Origin: Sphingomonas sp. NFR15
GTDB taxonomy: Bacteria > Pseudomonadota > Alphaproteobacteria > Sphingomonadales > Sphingomonadaceae
DNA length: 64,000 bases
Assembly (NCBI RefSeq): GCF_900103265.1
Contig: NZ_FMWX01000001.1
Span: 620,001 to 684,000, forward strand
Direction: 5' to 3'
The position numbers and the translations under genes were made by a program. Positions 1-8,068 of this stretch are shown piece after piece; positions within the stretch are counted from its first letter, which is position 1, and every line of letters begins with the position of its first letter. Under the pieces are notes generated by a model. It saw only the letters and a list, made by a program, of their open reading frames with translations, was not told the DNA's origin and did no database searches.

Positions 1-888
1 CCATACCCATTTCAGTTCGGGCATATGCTCGAAATTCATCCCGTAGATGCCGGCGATCGCGGTCGGCACCGCCAGAATCGCGGCCCAGGCCGCTAGCTGA
101 CGGGTGATCGCGCCGGTGCGCTGCCCTTCGAGCAGATTGCTAAATTCGAACACCGACGTCAGCACCTCGCGCAGCCCTTCGACCATTGATTGTACGCGAC
201 GGACATGGTCGAGCACGTCGCTGAAATAGGGCCGCGCATCAACGTCGATACATGGCAGATCCAGCCGCACGAACTTGCCCGCAACCTCCCCCATCGGCAC
301 CAGAACACGCTGAAAGCGCATCAGCTCGCGGCGCAGCGCGAAGATCCGCGCGACCTCGTCGCGGTTGAGAAACGCGTCGATGGCGCGGCGCTCCATCGCG
401 ATCACCTCTTCTTCGATCGTCTCTACGATCGGCAGATAGCCGTCCGCGATGAAATCGAGGATAGCATGCAGGACGTAGTCGACGCCCTGCGCGAGCAGCG
501 TCGGCGCCTTTTCGAGATTGTCACGCAACGACAGATGTTTGCGCGGCGAGCCGTGGCGCACGCTGATGATGTGGCTGTGCCCGACGAAAATCGACGTCTC
601 GCCATAAATGATCTTGTCGCCTTCCAGGTGCGCGGTGCGGGCGACGACGAAAAGCTGGTCGCCATAGACATCGACTTTCGGAAGCTGGTCGGCCTTCAGC
701 GCATCCTCGATCGCGAGCGGATGAAGATTATACGCCTTCTGCAGGGTACGCAGTTCGGCTTCGTCGGGTTCGGCGATGCCGATCCAGACGAACTCCGATT
801 TGTTGTGCGCGCAATCGACCTTCTCATCGATGTCGATCTCGCGCACTTTTTTGCCGTCACGGTAGAGGTAGGCGGCAATCACGCTCAT
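1..888 (-). CDS. corA: CorA-family magnesium/divalent cation transporter (3' end outside window)
   Basis: An inner-membrane channel for Mg2+ and similar cations. Reading leftwards from the ATG at 886-888 gives an open frame of 296 codons with no stop before the window edge. It starts MSVIAAYLYR and has the acidic, helical cytosolic domain usual for CorA. The last visible residues are AGIYGMNFEHMPELKW, which contain the GMN selectivity signature that follows the first membrane helix. The second helix and the C-terminus therefore lie left of the window. An AAAGG stretch about 8 bases upstream of the ATG can serve as ribosome binding site. The gene is divergent from the RNA methyltransferase at 988, with about 100 bp of shared promoter space. 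The GMN motif makes the family secure; the transported ion is inferred from the family. Confidence 0.93.
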   Translation of the reverse strand, partial: MSVIAAYLYRDGKKVREIDIDEKVDCAHNKSEFVWIGIAEPDEAELRTLQKAYNLHPLAIEDALKADQLPKVDVYGDQLFVVARTAHLEGDKIIYGETSIFVGHSHIISVRHGSPRKHLSLRDNLEKAPTLLAQGVDYVLHAILDFIADGYLPIVETIEEEVIAMERRAIDAFLNRDEVARIFALRRELMRFQRVLVPMGEVAGKFVRLDLPCIDVDARPYFSDVLDHVRRVQSMVEGLREVLTSVFEFSNLLEGQRTGAITRQLAAWAAILAVPTAIAGIYGMNFEHMPELKWVW

Positions 889-987
889 CGACGGGCCTTT
901 GGAAACAGCGGTTTGGTGCGCGGTAGCAGAACACGTGCGCGTCGCTCAATCATCGACGCGGCGCTTTGGTTGCGGCATAGGCGGGCG

Positions 988-1782
988 ATGCCGCGCGAGA
1001 TCACCGCTTATTCGAACCCGCTCATCAAACGCGTGCGTGCGCTGCGCGAGAAACGTCATCGCCGCGAAGAAGGGCTGTTCCTCGCCGAAGGGCTGCGCAT
1101 CCTGACGGAAGCGCGCGAGAGCGGCCGCCTGCCGATCTACCTTTTCTTCGCGCGGGACAGCGCGGCGCATCCGCTGGTGCGCGCCCTCATCGCGGACGTC
1201 GAGGCGGCGGGTGGCGAGGCGATCGAGACCGTGCCCGACATCCTCTCCAAGCTGTCGGGCAAGGACAATCCGCAGGCCGTGGTCGGCGTCTTCGAGGAAT
1301 TCGCGGCCGAACTGACCAAGCTCGATCGCGGCGCCGCCAAAATCTGGCTGGTCGCCGAGCGGCTGCGCGATCCCGGCAATCTCGGCACGATCCTGCGTAC
1401 CGGCGACGCGGTCGGCGCGGGCGGACTGATCCTGATCGGCGAGTGCGTCGATCCGTTCTCGCTCGAAGCAGTGCGCGCGAGCATGGGCGCGCTGTTCACC
1501 GTGCCCATCGTTCAAAGCGGCTGGGCGGACTTCCTGACGTGGCTGCGCGCCGGCCCCGGCCAACTCGTCGGCCTCAGCCTCGACACCGATCAGCATTATC
1601 GCGAAGCGGACTACACCGCGCCGACATTCCTTCTCACCGGCAACGAAGCCCAAGGCATGCCGGACGACTATGCGAAAGCCTGTGACCTGCTCGTGAAGAT
1701 CCCGATGCTCGGCAAGGCCGACAGCCTCAATGCCGCCGTCGCGACGGCTGTGATGGCTTATGAGGTGCTCGCGCGCGCCTGA
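988..1782 (+). CDS. SpoU/TrmH-family RNA 2'-O-methyltransferase
   Basis: A 264-residue SAM-dependent methyltransferase of the SPOUT class, which 2'-O-methylates ribose in rRNA or tRNA. The N-terminal part (about 1-105) is the substrate-binding domain seen in RlmB-like proteins. The three SpoU motifs are visible: RDPGNLGTILR (127-137), LTGNEAQGM (216-224) and IPMLGKADSLNAAVA (238-252), which together form the knotted SAM site. The open frame extends much further upstream, to 190, but that part is antisense to corA. The ATG at 988, followed by PREITAYSNPLIK, matches the start of the family. Family assignment is firm. The modified nucleotide cannot be told from sequence, so no gene symbol is given. 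Confidence 0.92.
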   Translation: MPREITAYSNPLIKRVRALREKRHRREEGLFLAEGLRILTEARESGRLPIYLFFARDSAAHPLVRALIADVEAAGGEAIETVPDILSKLSGKDNPQAVVGVFEEFAAELTKLDRGAAKIWLVAERLRDPGNLGTILRTGDAVGAGGLILIGECVDPFSLEAVRASMGALFTVPIVQSGWADFLTWLRAGPGQLVGLSLDTDQHYREADYTAPTFLLTGNEAQGMPDDYAKACDLLVKIPMLGKADSLNAAVATAVMAYEVLARA

Positions 1783-1809
1783 CGTGGCGCGAGGCGCGCG
1801 CGGCTTGGC

Positions 1810-2385
1810 TCACACGGCGTCGTGCGGCACCGTCTTGGGCTCGGGTGCCGGCGCCGTCACGGGCGTAGGCGCGGTGCCGAACTTCGGCGCGGTGCCGCAA
1901 TCGCCGGAGCTTTGTGACACGACCTTCGGCTGCGCGCCCGCACCGTAAGACGTCATCTGATAGCTTTGCGTGCAACCGCCACCCTTGCCGTCACCGCTGC
2001 TATACGACGTGAACGAATAGCTGACCGTACCGCCGGCAGGTAAGCTGTTGAGCGCGGCCCGATCGATCTTGCCGTTCGTTGGTGCGGCGCGCTGCATCGC
2101 CGCGACCTGTTGCAACATCGCGTCGCGCTGACGATCCATATCGGCGAACATCTGGTCGAACGAGGCGAACGACGCGATCGGATCGAACAGCGCGACCGGC
2201 ATCGACTGGGCGACGGGGACGAGCACGACCTTCGGCGCGACATCGCCGACATAGCGAACATGCGCGACCGATCCGTCTGGAAGGTTCACGTCCATCATGT
2301 GCATCGCGCGGTCGGCGGCGAGCGCACTGCCCGCGAGCGCGGCGGTGCCGATCCCCGCCAGGGCGATCTTCGCAAACAGGTTCAT
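1810..2385 (-). CDS. Secreted protein of unknown function
   Basis: A 191-residue protein with a clear Sec signal peptide (MNLFAKIALAGIGTAALAGS, then ALA as the likely cleavage site around residue 23). It is therefore expected in the periplasm or outside the cell. The mature part has a glutamine/alanine-rich helical middle (about 85-105) and a C-terminal part with two cysteines that could form a disulphide, ending in a proline/alanine-rich tail. The ATG at 2385 has GAGGAGG upstream. I do not recognise a family. The neighbours are an RNA methyltransferase and a MAPEG gene, which give no functional hint. Confidence 0.75.
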   Translation of the reverse strand: MNLFAKIALAGIGTAALAGSALAADRAMHMMDVNLPDGSVAHVRYVGDVAPKVVLVPVAQSMPVALFDPIASFASFDQMFADMDRQRDAMLQQVAAMQRAAPTNGKIDRAALNSLPAGGTVSYSFTSYSSGDGKGGGCTQSYQMTSYGAGAQPKVVSQSSGDCGTAPKFGTAPTPVTAPAPEPKTVPHDAV

Positions 2386-2511
2386 GAGAATGCCTCCTCA
2401 GTGCTTGAAGAACCGCATGGAATGTATTCCGCGAAGCTGAACGGCCGATGAAAGCAACGTCGCGCCGCGTCGGACGTTGTGGGTGTCTCGGGGCGATCGA
2501 AGGAACGGACC

Positions 2512-2913
2512 ATGCACGTCGAATATGCGGTTCTCGCCTGGGGGTGCGTCCTCGGCTTCATCCACATCTTTGGCGCCGCGCAGGTGCGGACTGCGCAGCT
2601 CGGCATGGCGTGGAACGCCGGCCCGCGCGACGCACCGATGCCGCCGCCGACGCCGCTGGGCGGCCGGCTCGCACGCGCGCAGGCGAACTTCTTCGAAACG
2701 TTTCCGATCGTCGTCGCGGCGGTGGCGCTGCTCGGCATCACCGACATCCACACGCGCTGGACCGCGATCGGCGCGGTCGTGTGGCTGGTCGCGCGGATCG
2801 TCTATATCCCGCTGTATGCGGGCGGGATTCCCTATCTCCGCTCGCTCGTGTTCCTCGTCAGCGTGGCGGGAATCGTGATGATGCTGTGGCCGGTGCTGGC
2901 GGCGACGCTCTGA
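2512..2913 (+). CDS. MAPEG-family membrane protein
   Basis: A 133-residue integral membrane protein with four predicted helices. The central stretch RAQANFFETFPIVVAAVAL (about 57-75) is the conserved MAPEG core, the family of small membrane enzymes and proteins related to microsomal glutathione transferase. In bacteria most members are uncharacterised. The ATG at 2512 is preceded by AAGGAACGG and gives the usual length for the family. The stop at 2913 is four bases from the convergent stop of the S9 peptidase gene. Confidence 0.85.
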   Translation: MHVEYAVLAWGCVLGFIHIFGAAQVRTAQLGMAWNAGPRDAPMPPPTPLGGRLARAQANFFETFPIVVAAVALLGITDIHTRWTAIGAVVWLVARIVYIPLYAGGIPYLRSLVFLVSVAGIVMMLWPVLAATL

Positions 2914-2916
2914 ACC

Positions 2917-4962
2917 TTATTGCGTCGCCTTGCCGGTCCACCGGTCGAGCCAGCCGAGCACCTCATGATACCATTGGCGGCTTTCCTTGGGCTTCTGCAC
3001 CCAGTGGCTGCCGCCGGGGAACACGACCAGCCGCGAGGGCACATCGCGGCGCTGGAGCGCGGTGAACGCGGCGATTCCCTGCGTATAGGGGATGCGGTAA
3101 TCGCCTTCGGAGGTGATGACGAGCTGCGGCGTCTTCCATGCGGTGACGTGGTTGACCGGGTTCCACTTCTCGAACGCCTGCGGGTCTTCGTAATAGGGAT
3201 GCCCGCCATGCTCCCATTCGTCGAACCAGAGTTCCTCGGTTTCATACGCCATCGCGCGCGCATCGAACACGCCGTCATGCTGGACGATGCATTTGAACCG
3301 ATCGGGCCAATTGCCCTCGATCCAGTTCATCATATAGCCGCCATAGGACGCACCGAGCGCGCAGGCGTTGTCCCCGTCGAGCCAGCCGAACGTCTCGGTC
3401 GCCGCCTTCAATCCGGCCTTGAGGTCTTCGAGCGGCCAGCCGCCCCAATTGTTGCGGATCGCGTCGGTGAACGCCTGTCCGTAACCGGTCGAACCGTGGA
3501 AATCGACCGCGACGAGGCCATAACCAGCACCCGCGAACACCGCCGGGTTCCAGCGGTACGACCAGCTATTGTTGCTCGATCCCTGCGGTCCGCCATGCAC
3601 CATATAGGCGAGCGGCACCTTGCCCGTGGCGTCCGCCGGCTTGACCGCATAGCCCCAGACTTTGTCGTTGTTCGCACCGGTGAAGCTGAAGCGCGTGACG
3701 CTCGGCATGTCGATGCCGGCGAGCTTTTGGGCGTTGACGTTGGTCAGCCGCACCGGCTTCTTGCCGGCCAGCATCCAGAAGTCATCCGGGGCGGTCAGGC
3801 TGTTCATCGCATAGATGAGCCCCTTGGCGGTGGGCACCACGGCAGAGACATTGCCCTGCCCGGTCAGCCGCGTGACCTTGCCGGTCGCGGGATCGACCGA
3901 CCAGATCGGATTTTCCTGAATATCCTCGGCGGTGACGATCAGCTTCTTGCCGTCGCGCGTCCAGGCGATCGACTCGATCGAACGATCCCACCCCTCGGTC
4001 AGCGCACGCACCTGTCCGGTGGCGAGATCGCGCAGCATCAGCACTTGCCGATCGGCTTCATAACCCGCGCGCTTCATCGCCGCGTAGGCGAGCCACTTGC
4101 CGTCCGGCGAAACGGCGGGGATCGTGTCGGTGGCGGGATTGCCCTCGGTCAGATTGACCGGCGCGCCCGACCCATCGGCAGGCGCGGCGTAAATGTCGAG
4201 ATTGGTCGAAAGCGGCTCCTTGGCGTCGCCCTTGCGCAGCGCGAAATAGACGGTCTTGCCGTCCGCGCCCCAGGCGATCTCGCTGCCGTCGCCGAACGGC
4301 TTGGACGGCGCGTCGCCGGCCAGACCGTGCTCGATCGCGACGCCATTACCTTTCGCACCCGCTGCCGTCAGCGGCAGCACGAAAAGCTGTGAGCGCAGTC
4401 CCTCATACCAGCTCGCCCAGTGGCGCACGAACAACTGGTCGAAGGTACGGCCATTGCCGGCGCGCGAGTCCTTCTTCACCATCGGCACTTCGAGGCTCGG
4501 CGCGCCGACCCGGCGGTCGGCGTAGATCAGCAGCTTGTCGCCGGTCGGCGCGACCAGGAAGCCGCCCATGCCACCCTTGAAGTCGGTCAGTCGCGATGGC
4601 GCGCCGCCCGTCACCGGCACCGACCAGACGGCGTCATCGCCACCTTTGTCCGACTGGAAATAGACCGTCTTGCCGTCGCGGGAGAATTGCGGCGCGGTTT
4701 CGTTGACATCCACCTCGGCGACGAGCTTTTCGGGCTTGCCCCCCCGGGTGCCGAGGTCGAGCCGCCACAGATCGAAGCGGCCCGTATCGGCATCAAGGTC
4801 GGTTTCGCGCTGCTGCCACACCAGCCAGCGTCCGTCGTCGGACACGGCGGGGGCCGATACACGCGACAGCGCGATCACGTCGTCGATGGTGAGTTGGCGG
4901 GCGGCGACGGGCGCCGCGGTGACGGCGAGCAACGCGGTGCCCGCGGCGAGGAGCTTCTTCAT
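2917..4962 (-). CDS. S9-family prolyl oligopeptidase/acylaminoacyl peptidase, exported
   Basis: A 681-residue serine peptidase with an N-terminal signal peptide (MKKLLAAGTALLAVTAAPVA), so probably periplasmic. Residues about 25-420 form a beta-propeller of WD40-like/TolB-like repeats (for example SPDGKWLAYAA and SRDGKTVYFQS) that gates access to the active site. The C-terminal alpha/beta-hydrolase domain has the nucleophile elbow GASYGGYM (Ser539). Asp621 (in EGDYRIPY) and His653 (in GGSHW) complete the triad, and HGGPQGSS near the oxyanion hole is also present. Family and catalytic competence are clear. The physiological substrate is not. Confidence 0.93.
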   Translation of the reverse strand: MKKLLAAGTALLAVTAAPVAARQLTIDDVIALSRVSAPAVSDDGRWLVWQQRETDLDADTGRFDLWRLDLGTRGGKPEKLVAEVDVNETAPQFSRDGKTVYFQSDKGGDDAVWSVPVTGGAPSRLTDFKGGMGGFLVAPTGDKLLIYADRRVGAPSLEVPMVKKDSRAGNGRTFDQLFVRHWASWYEGLRSQLFVLPLTAAGAKGNGVAIEHGLAGDAPSKPFGDGSEIAWGADGKTVYFALRKGDAKEPLSTNLDIYAAPADGSGAPVNLTEGNPATDTIPAVSPDGKWLAYAAMKRAGYEADRQVLMLRDLATGQVRALTEGWDRSIESIAWTRDGKKLIVTAEDIQENPIWSVDPATGKVTRLTGQGNVSAVVPTAKGLIYAMNSLTAPDDFWMLAGKKPVRLTNVNAQKLAGIDMPSVTRFSFTGANNDKVWGYAVKPADATGKVPLAYMVHGGPQGSSNNSWSYRWNPAVFAGAGYGLVAVDFHGSTGYGQAFTDAIRNNWGGWPLEDLKAGLKAATETFGWLDGDNACALGASYGGYMMNWIEGNWPDRFKCIVQHDGVFDARAMAYETEELWFDEWEHGGHPYYEDPQAFEKWNPVNHVTAWKTPQLVITSEGDYRIPYTQGIAAFTALQRRDVPSRLVVFPGGSHWVQKPKESRQWYHEVLGWLDRWTGKATQ

Positions 4963-5003
4963 GCGCCCGGTAAAGCAGAGCGCCGGGCGCTCCGCAACGC
5001 GCT

Positions 5004-5507
5004 TTAGCGGCCCTGGCTCGTGATGCGGGCGATCTCTTTGGCGACCATCTGCTCGACCATCGCGGGCAGGTGCGCATCGAGCCAGTCGCGCAGCATCGGC
5101 CGAAGCATCTCGCGCACCATGCCTTCAAGCGTGTCGGAGCCCGAGACCTCGGGCTTCACGATCAGCCGCGACAGCGCATCGAGCGTGGCGTTCTCGGCAC
5201 CGGGCGACAGCAAGGGTTCGGCGGGCGCCTCGGCCTTGGCGAGCGCGTCGGCGAATTGGACCGGGGTCGGCTCGGGCGCGGTCATCTCGGCAGGCATCGG
5301 CTCCTCCGCCTCGTCATCAGCACCGTACGCGACCGCGTCGCTTAGCTCGAGCACGTCGTTCGGCTGGGTGAGCGGCAGCGGACGACCGCCCGCCGGGCGC
5401 AGCGGGCGACGATGACGCGCGGCGCCGACATCCCCTTCCTCGGCGATGATGCGTTTGATCGAGGAAAGGATGTCCTCCATCGATGGCTCGGAGCTGATAT
5501 CCCCCAT
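5004..5507 (-). CDS. popZ: PopZ-like (DUF2497) polar organising protein
   Basis: A 167-residue protein with the family's N-terminal signature MEDILSSIKRIIAEE (about 10-24), an acidic/proline-rich middle, and a C-terminal helical block (EGMVREMLRPMLRDWLD and VEQMVAKEIARI) used for oligomerisation. In Caulobacter the homologue PopZ assembles a polar matrix that anchors the chromosome centromere. The frame is open 27 codons further upstream but would run into tolC. The ATG at 5507, with AAGG 9-12 bases upstream, is preferred. The gene lies just downstream of tolC on the same strand. Confidence 0.85.
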   Translation of the reverse strand: MGDISSEPSMEDILSSIKRIIAEEGDVGAARHRRPLRPAGGRPLPLTQPNDVLELSDAVAYGADDEAEEPMPAEMTAPEPTPVQFADALAKAEAPAEPLLSPGAENATLDALSRLIVKPEVSGSDTLEGMVREMLRPMLRDWLDAHLPAMVEQMVAKEIARITSQGR

Positions 5508-5538
5508 TGCGATCAACCTTTTCGCCCCGGCACCTTGG

Positions 5539-7047
5539 TTAACGTTTTCTGACCGCGCTGTCTGTGGGATTTGTGGCAGGGCTGTCAACTGGTGTATCGA
5601 GAAACGGATCGAGCGGCTTGGTCACGATCGCGGTCTGCGGCGGGGTCGCGGTGGTGCGGGTCGCGACCGGCTTGGGTGCGGGCGCCGGCGCATAGTCCCA
5701 GATCGTATGGCTGACGCGCTTGTAGTTGACGACCGGATCATAGAGCGCGCCGCCGTCCAACCCGAGATCACGCGCCTCGGCCTTGCCCATCGCGGCGAGC
5801 AGCGAGAAGCCGGCGACATAGGCGTCGCGCTGCGCGGAGACGAGCGTGATCTGCGAGTTGAGCAATTCCTGCTCGGCATTGAGAATGTCGAGGATCGTAC
5901 GGCTGCCGACGCTGTTCTCGGCGCGCACGCCTTCGAGCGACAATTTGTTGGCGTTGACCGCCGCCTCGCTCGATGCGATCACCTGAAGCGAGGACTTCCA
6001 GATCGCATAGGCCGATCGCGCCTGCGCGATGACGTTGCGCTCCACCTCGGTGACCTGCTCGATCGCCTGCCCGCGCCGCGCCTGCGCCTGCCGGATTTGC
6101 GCGGTCGGCCCCCCGCCCTGATACAGCGGCAGATTGAGCTGCACGCCGACCGTCGCCGACTTGCCCGTCTGCGTCAGGCCGAACTGCGTGCCCGAGCCAA
6201 GCGAGTCGAAATAGTTGAAGTAGTTCCCGCTCGCGATCGCGCTGACGCGCGGCAACCGCGCAGCGGCTGCGGTGCCGACGTCGTACACCGTCGCGTCGCG
6301 GCTCTTCTGCGCGGCGAGAAGCGCGGGATTGTCCTTGAGCGCGACATCGACCGCGACTTCGGGATCGGCCGGCAGATTGGGCAAGGCCGGCGGCTCTTCG
6401 AGCTTGCCCGGCGGCGTGCCGACGAAGCGGATGTAGCTCTCGCGGCTCGCGATCAACTGCGCCTGCGCGCTCTGCAACTGGCTGCGCGCGAGCGCGAGCC
6501 GCGCTTCGGACTGGGCGACGTCGGTGCGCGTCAAGTCGCCGACCTGGAACCGGTCACGGCTGGCTTGGAGATTGACCTCGAGCACATGGACGTTCTGCGC
6601 GTTGAGCGAGACGATCACCTCGTCGCGGATCACGTCCATATACGCGCCCACCACCGAGCTGAACACGCTCGCTTCGGTGTCACGCAGCGACAGGCGCCCG
6701 GCATCGACGCGGGTCTCCGCCGCGCGGATCGAACTGCGGATACCACCGCCCGCGTAGAGCGGTACCGAAAGCTGCGGCTGTATGCCGATCTGGCGCTTTG
6801 GATTGGAAAGCGTGTTGGCGTCGTTGTAGACGTTTTCGCTATATTGCATGGCCGCGTTGGCGGCGGGCAGCCCCTGTGCGCGCGCGATCGGGACATTCTC
6901 ATCGATCGCGCGGACATTGGCGCGATCGGCGGTGAGCGTGGGATTGGTGTTATACGCCTTGGCCAGCGCCTCGCGGAGCGTTTCGGCACCAGCCGGCGCA
7001 GCGGCGAGCAGCAACCCCGCGCCGGCAAGAGATAGGGAATATCGCAT
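5539..7047 (-). CDS. tolC: TolC-family outer membrane efflux/secretion protein
   Basis: A 502-residue outer-membrane channel subunit for tripartite efflux and type I secretion. A signal peptide ends at AGAET (about 22). Two repeats of the outer membrane efflux protein domain follow, with characteristic openings LREALAKAYNTNPTL and VDVALKDNPALLAAQ. Each repeat carries long coiled helices rich in A, Q and R (for example the ARLALARSQLQSAQAQL stretch). The C-terminus is a proline/threonine-rich periplasmic tail. It is followed by a popZ-like gene and preceded by pcm on the same strand, a compact host cluster. Confidence 0.93.
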   Translation of the reverse strand: MRYSLSLAGAGLLLAAAPAGAETLREALAKAYNTNPTLTADRANVRAIDENVPIARAQGLPAANAAMQYSENVYNDANTLSNPKRQIGIQPQLSVPLYAGGGIRSSIRAAETRVDAGRLSLRDTEASVFSSVVGAYMDVIRDEVIVSLNAQNVHVLEVNLQASRDRFQVGDLTRTDVAQSEARLALARSQLQSAQAQLIASRESYIRFVGTPPGKLEEPPALPNLPADPEVAVDVALKDNPALLAAQKSRDATVYDVGTAAAARLPRVSAIASGNYFNYFDSLGSGTQFGLTQTGKSATVGVQLNLPLYQGGGPTAQIRQAQARRGQAIEQVTEVERNVIAQARSAYAIWKSSLQVIASSEAAVNANKLSLEGVRAENSVGSRTILDILNAEQELLNSQITLVSAQRDAYVAGFSLLAAMGKAEARDLGLDGGALYDPVVNYKRVSHTIWDYAPAPAPKPVATRTTATPPQTAIVTKPLDPFLDTPVDSPATNPTDSAVRKR

Positions 7048-7065
7048 TGCCGGCGGGGAGCCCTG

Positions 7066-7731
7066 TCAGAAGGAGAAGGTTTTCGGGCGTGCGAAGCCCG
7101 GCAGCGGTACGCATTCGACATCGGCGAAACCGACCAGACCGAAGCCGCCCGCCGTGCGCCGGCCCGAGCTGAGCCGGGTAACGCCGCGATCACTGATGCC
7201 GGCGACGGCACGGCCGCCGGGGCGGACCTGCGCGACGATCGCATCGGGTACCTGCTCGACCGCGCCGTCGATCACGAGAACGTCATAGGGCGCGCCGGCG
7301 GCGTGGCCCGCCTCGAGCGGCCCCGTCACCACGGTGACGGAGGGATAGTCGGCGAGCGCGGCGCGAGCGTCCGCGGCGAGCGTCGCGTCACTCTCGACCG
7401 CGACCACCGAGGCGACGAGTTGCGCCAGCACCGCCGCCGTGTAGCCGCCCGCCGCACCGATCAGCAGCACGCGATCGGTCGGTTCGAGATAGGCTTCGGT
7501 GAGCAGCCGGCCGGTCGCGATCGGCACGTTCTGGAAACGGCCGTGGCCGAGCGGCACGGCGGTGTCGCGATATGCGATCTCGGCGGCGCCAGCGGGCAGG
7601 AACGCCTCGCGCGGCACGCGGTCCATCGCGGCGACGACGCGCGGATCGTTGACCGCGTTGGGCCGCAATTGGCTCGCGACCATCGCGTGGCGCATGGTCT
7701 CGTAGGTCGGTTGAGATGCCGTCGAAGTCAT
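7066..7731 (-). CDS. pcm: Protein-L-isoaspartate O-methyltransferase family protein
   Basis: A 221-residue SAM-dependent methyltransferase that methylates isoaspartyl residues to start their repair. The PCMT signature is present: VPREAFLP (39-46), the region of substrate-binding IAYRDTAVPLGHG (52-64), and the SAM motif I VLLIGAAGGYTAAVLAQL (88-105). Acidic residues follow at VAVESD. It lies 18 bp upstream of tolC on the same strand, so the two may be co-transcribed. A short glycine-rich insertion near the C-terminus is ordinary for alphaproteobacterial members. Confidence 0.9.
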   Translation of the reverse strand: MTSTASQPTYETMRHAMVASQLRPNAVNDPRVVAAMDRVPREAFLPAGAAEIAYRDTAVPLGHGRFQNVPIATGRLLTEAYLEPTDRVLLIGAAGGYTAAVLAQLVASVVAVESDATLAADARAALADYPSVTVVTGPLEAGHAAGAPYDVLVIDGAVEQVPDAIVAQVRPGGRAVAGISDRGVTRLSSGRRTAGGFGLVGFADVECVPLPGFARPKTFSF

Positions 7732-7844
7732 AACGCCCCTGTCGCATAACTGTGTTGCTTATGCAATGCACTTGTCGAGATTGCCGCTTGTATCGTGGTG
7801 GCAGGGCGCCGCCAAGCCACGCGCGGATTTTTCGCAACGCGCGG

Positions 7845-7872
7845 TTGACTTGCGCGCGCGCTCCGCACAAAT
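7845..7872 (+). promoter_or_regulatory. Putative tRNA-Cys promoter
   Basis: TTGACT at 7845-7850 is a near-perfect -35 box. ACAAAT at 7867-7872, 16 bp downstream, is a weak -10. This would place transcription start a few bases before the tRNA 5' end at 7883, as expected for a tRNA gene. The boxes are seen; promoter activity is inferred. Confidence 0.5.
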
Positions 7873-7882
7873 GCCCGCCTCC

Positions 7883-7925
7883 GGCCCGATGGCGGAGTGG
7901 TGACGCAGAGGACTGCAAAGCCTCC
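7883..7925 (+). tRNA. tRNA-Cys(GCA) 5' half, interrupted after the anticodon
   Basis: The sequence begins with acceptor strand GGCCCGA (7883-7889), then T and the D-arm GGCGGAGTGGTGACGCA. The anticodon arm GAGGA-CTGCAAA-GCCTC (7909-7925) carries anticodon GCA. Four of five anticodon stem pairs form (the fifth is A-G). After this no T-arm with TTCGANT can be placed, and no TCGGGCC to close the acceptor stem appears in the next 150 bp. The 3' half of the tRNA is therefore missing here. The break coincides with the start of prophage sequence, so this is probably the left attachment site. The intact 3' half is expected at the other end of the prophage, outside the window. Confidence 0.75.
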
Positions 7926-8026
7926 TCGAATCGGCGCAAGTCCTCACAAGTTGGCAGTTTTCCCGGTCTGTTCCACCAACGGTTTTCCGTGGGTTTTGAC
8001 ACCGACTGCAAACTCGCATTTTCCCG
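7911..8026 (+). other. Putative left prophage junction (attL) with short repeats
   Basis: GACTGCAAA, the anticodon-loop sequence at 7911-7919, occurs again at 8004-8012. TTTTCCCG occurs at 7958-7965 and 8019-8026, with a shorter TTTTCC at 7983-7988. Short direct repeats beside a tRNA crossover resemble integrase core and arm sites. No integrase gene is visible in the window to test this, so the assignment rests on position and repeats only. Confidence 0.45.
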
Positions 8027-8068
8027 TTTCAGCCTGCCCTGCCCCCGATTCGCGCGGGGTGCATCCTG

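Noticed and set aside
190..987. Upstream extension of the methyltransferase open frame
   Set aside because: It runs antisense through corA; the conserved protein starts at 988.
4106..4113. GGCGAAAC inside the S9 peptidase gene, as at the start of the hammerheads
   Set aside because: No CUGANGA with closing GCC and no paired stems follow; a coding coincidence.
7883..8068. Group I intron in the tRNA-Cys anticodon loop
   Set aside because: No 3' exon (T-arm and TCGGGCC) appears downstream before the methyltransferase gene, and no intron core was seen.
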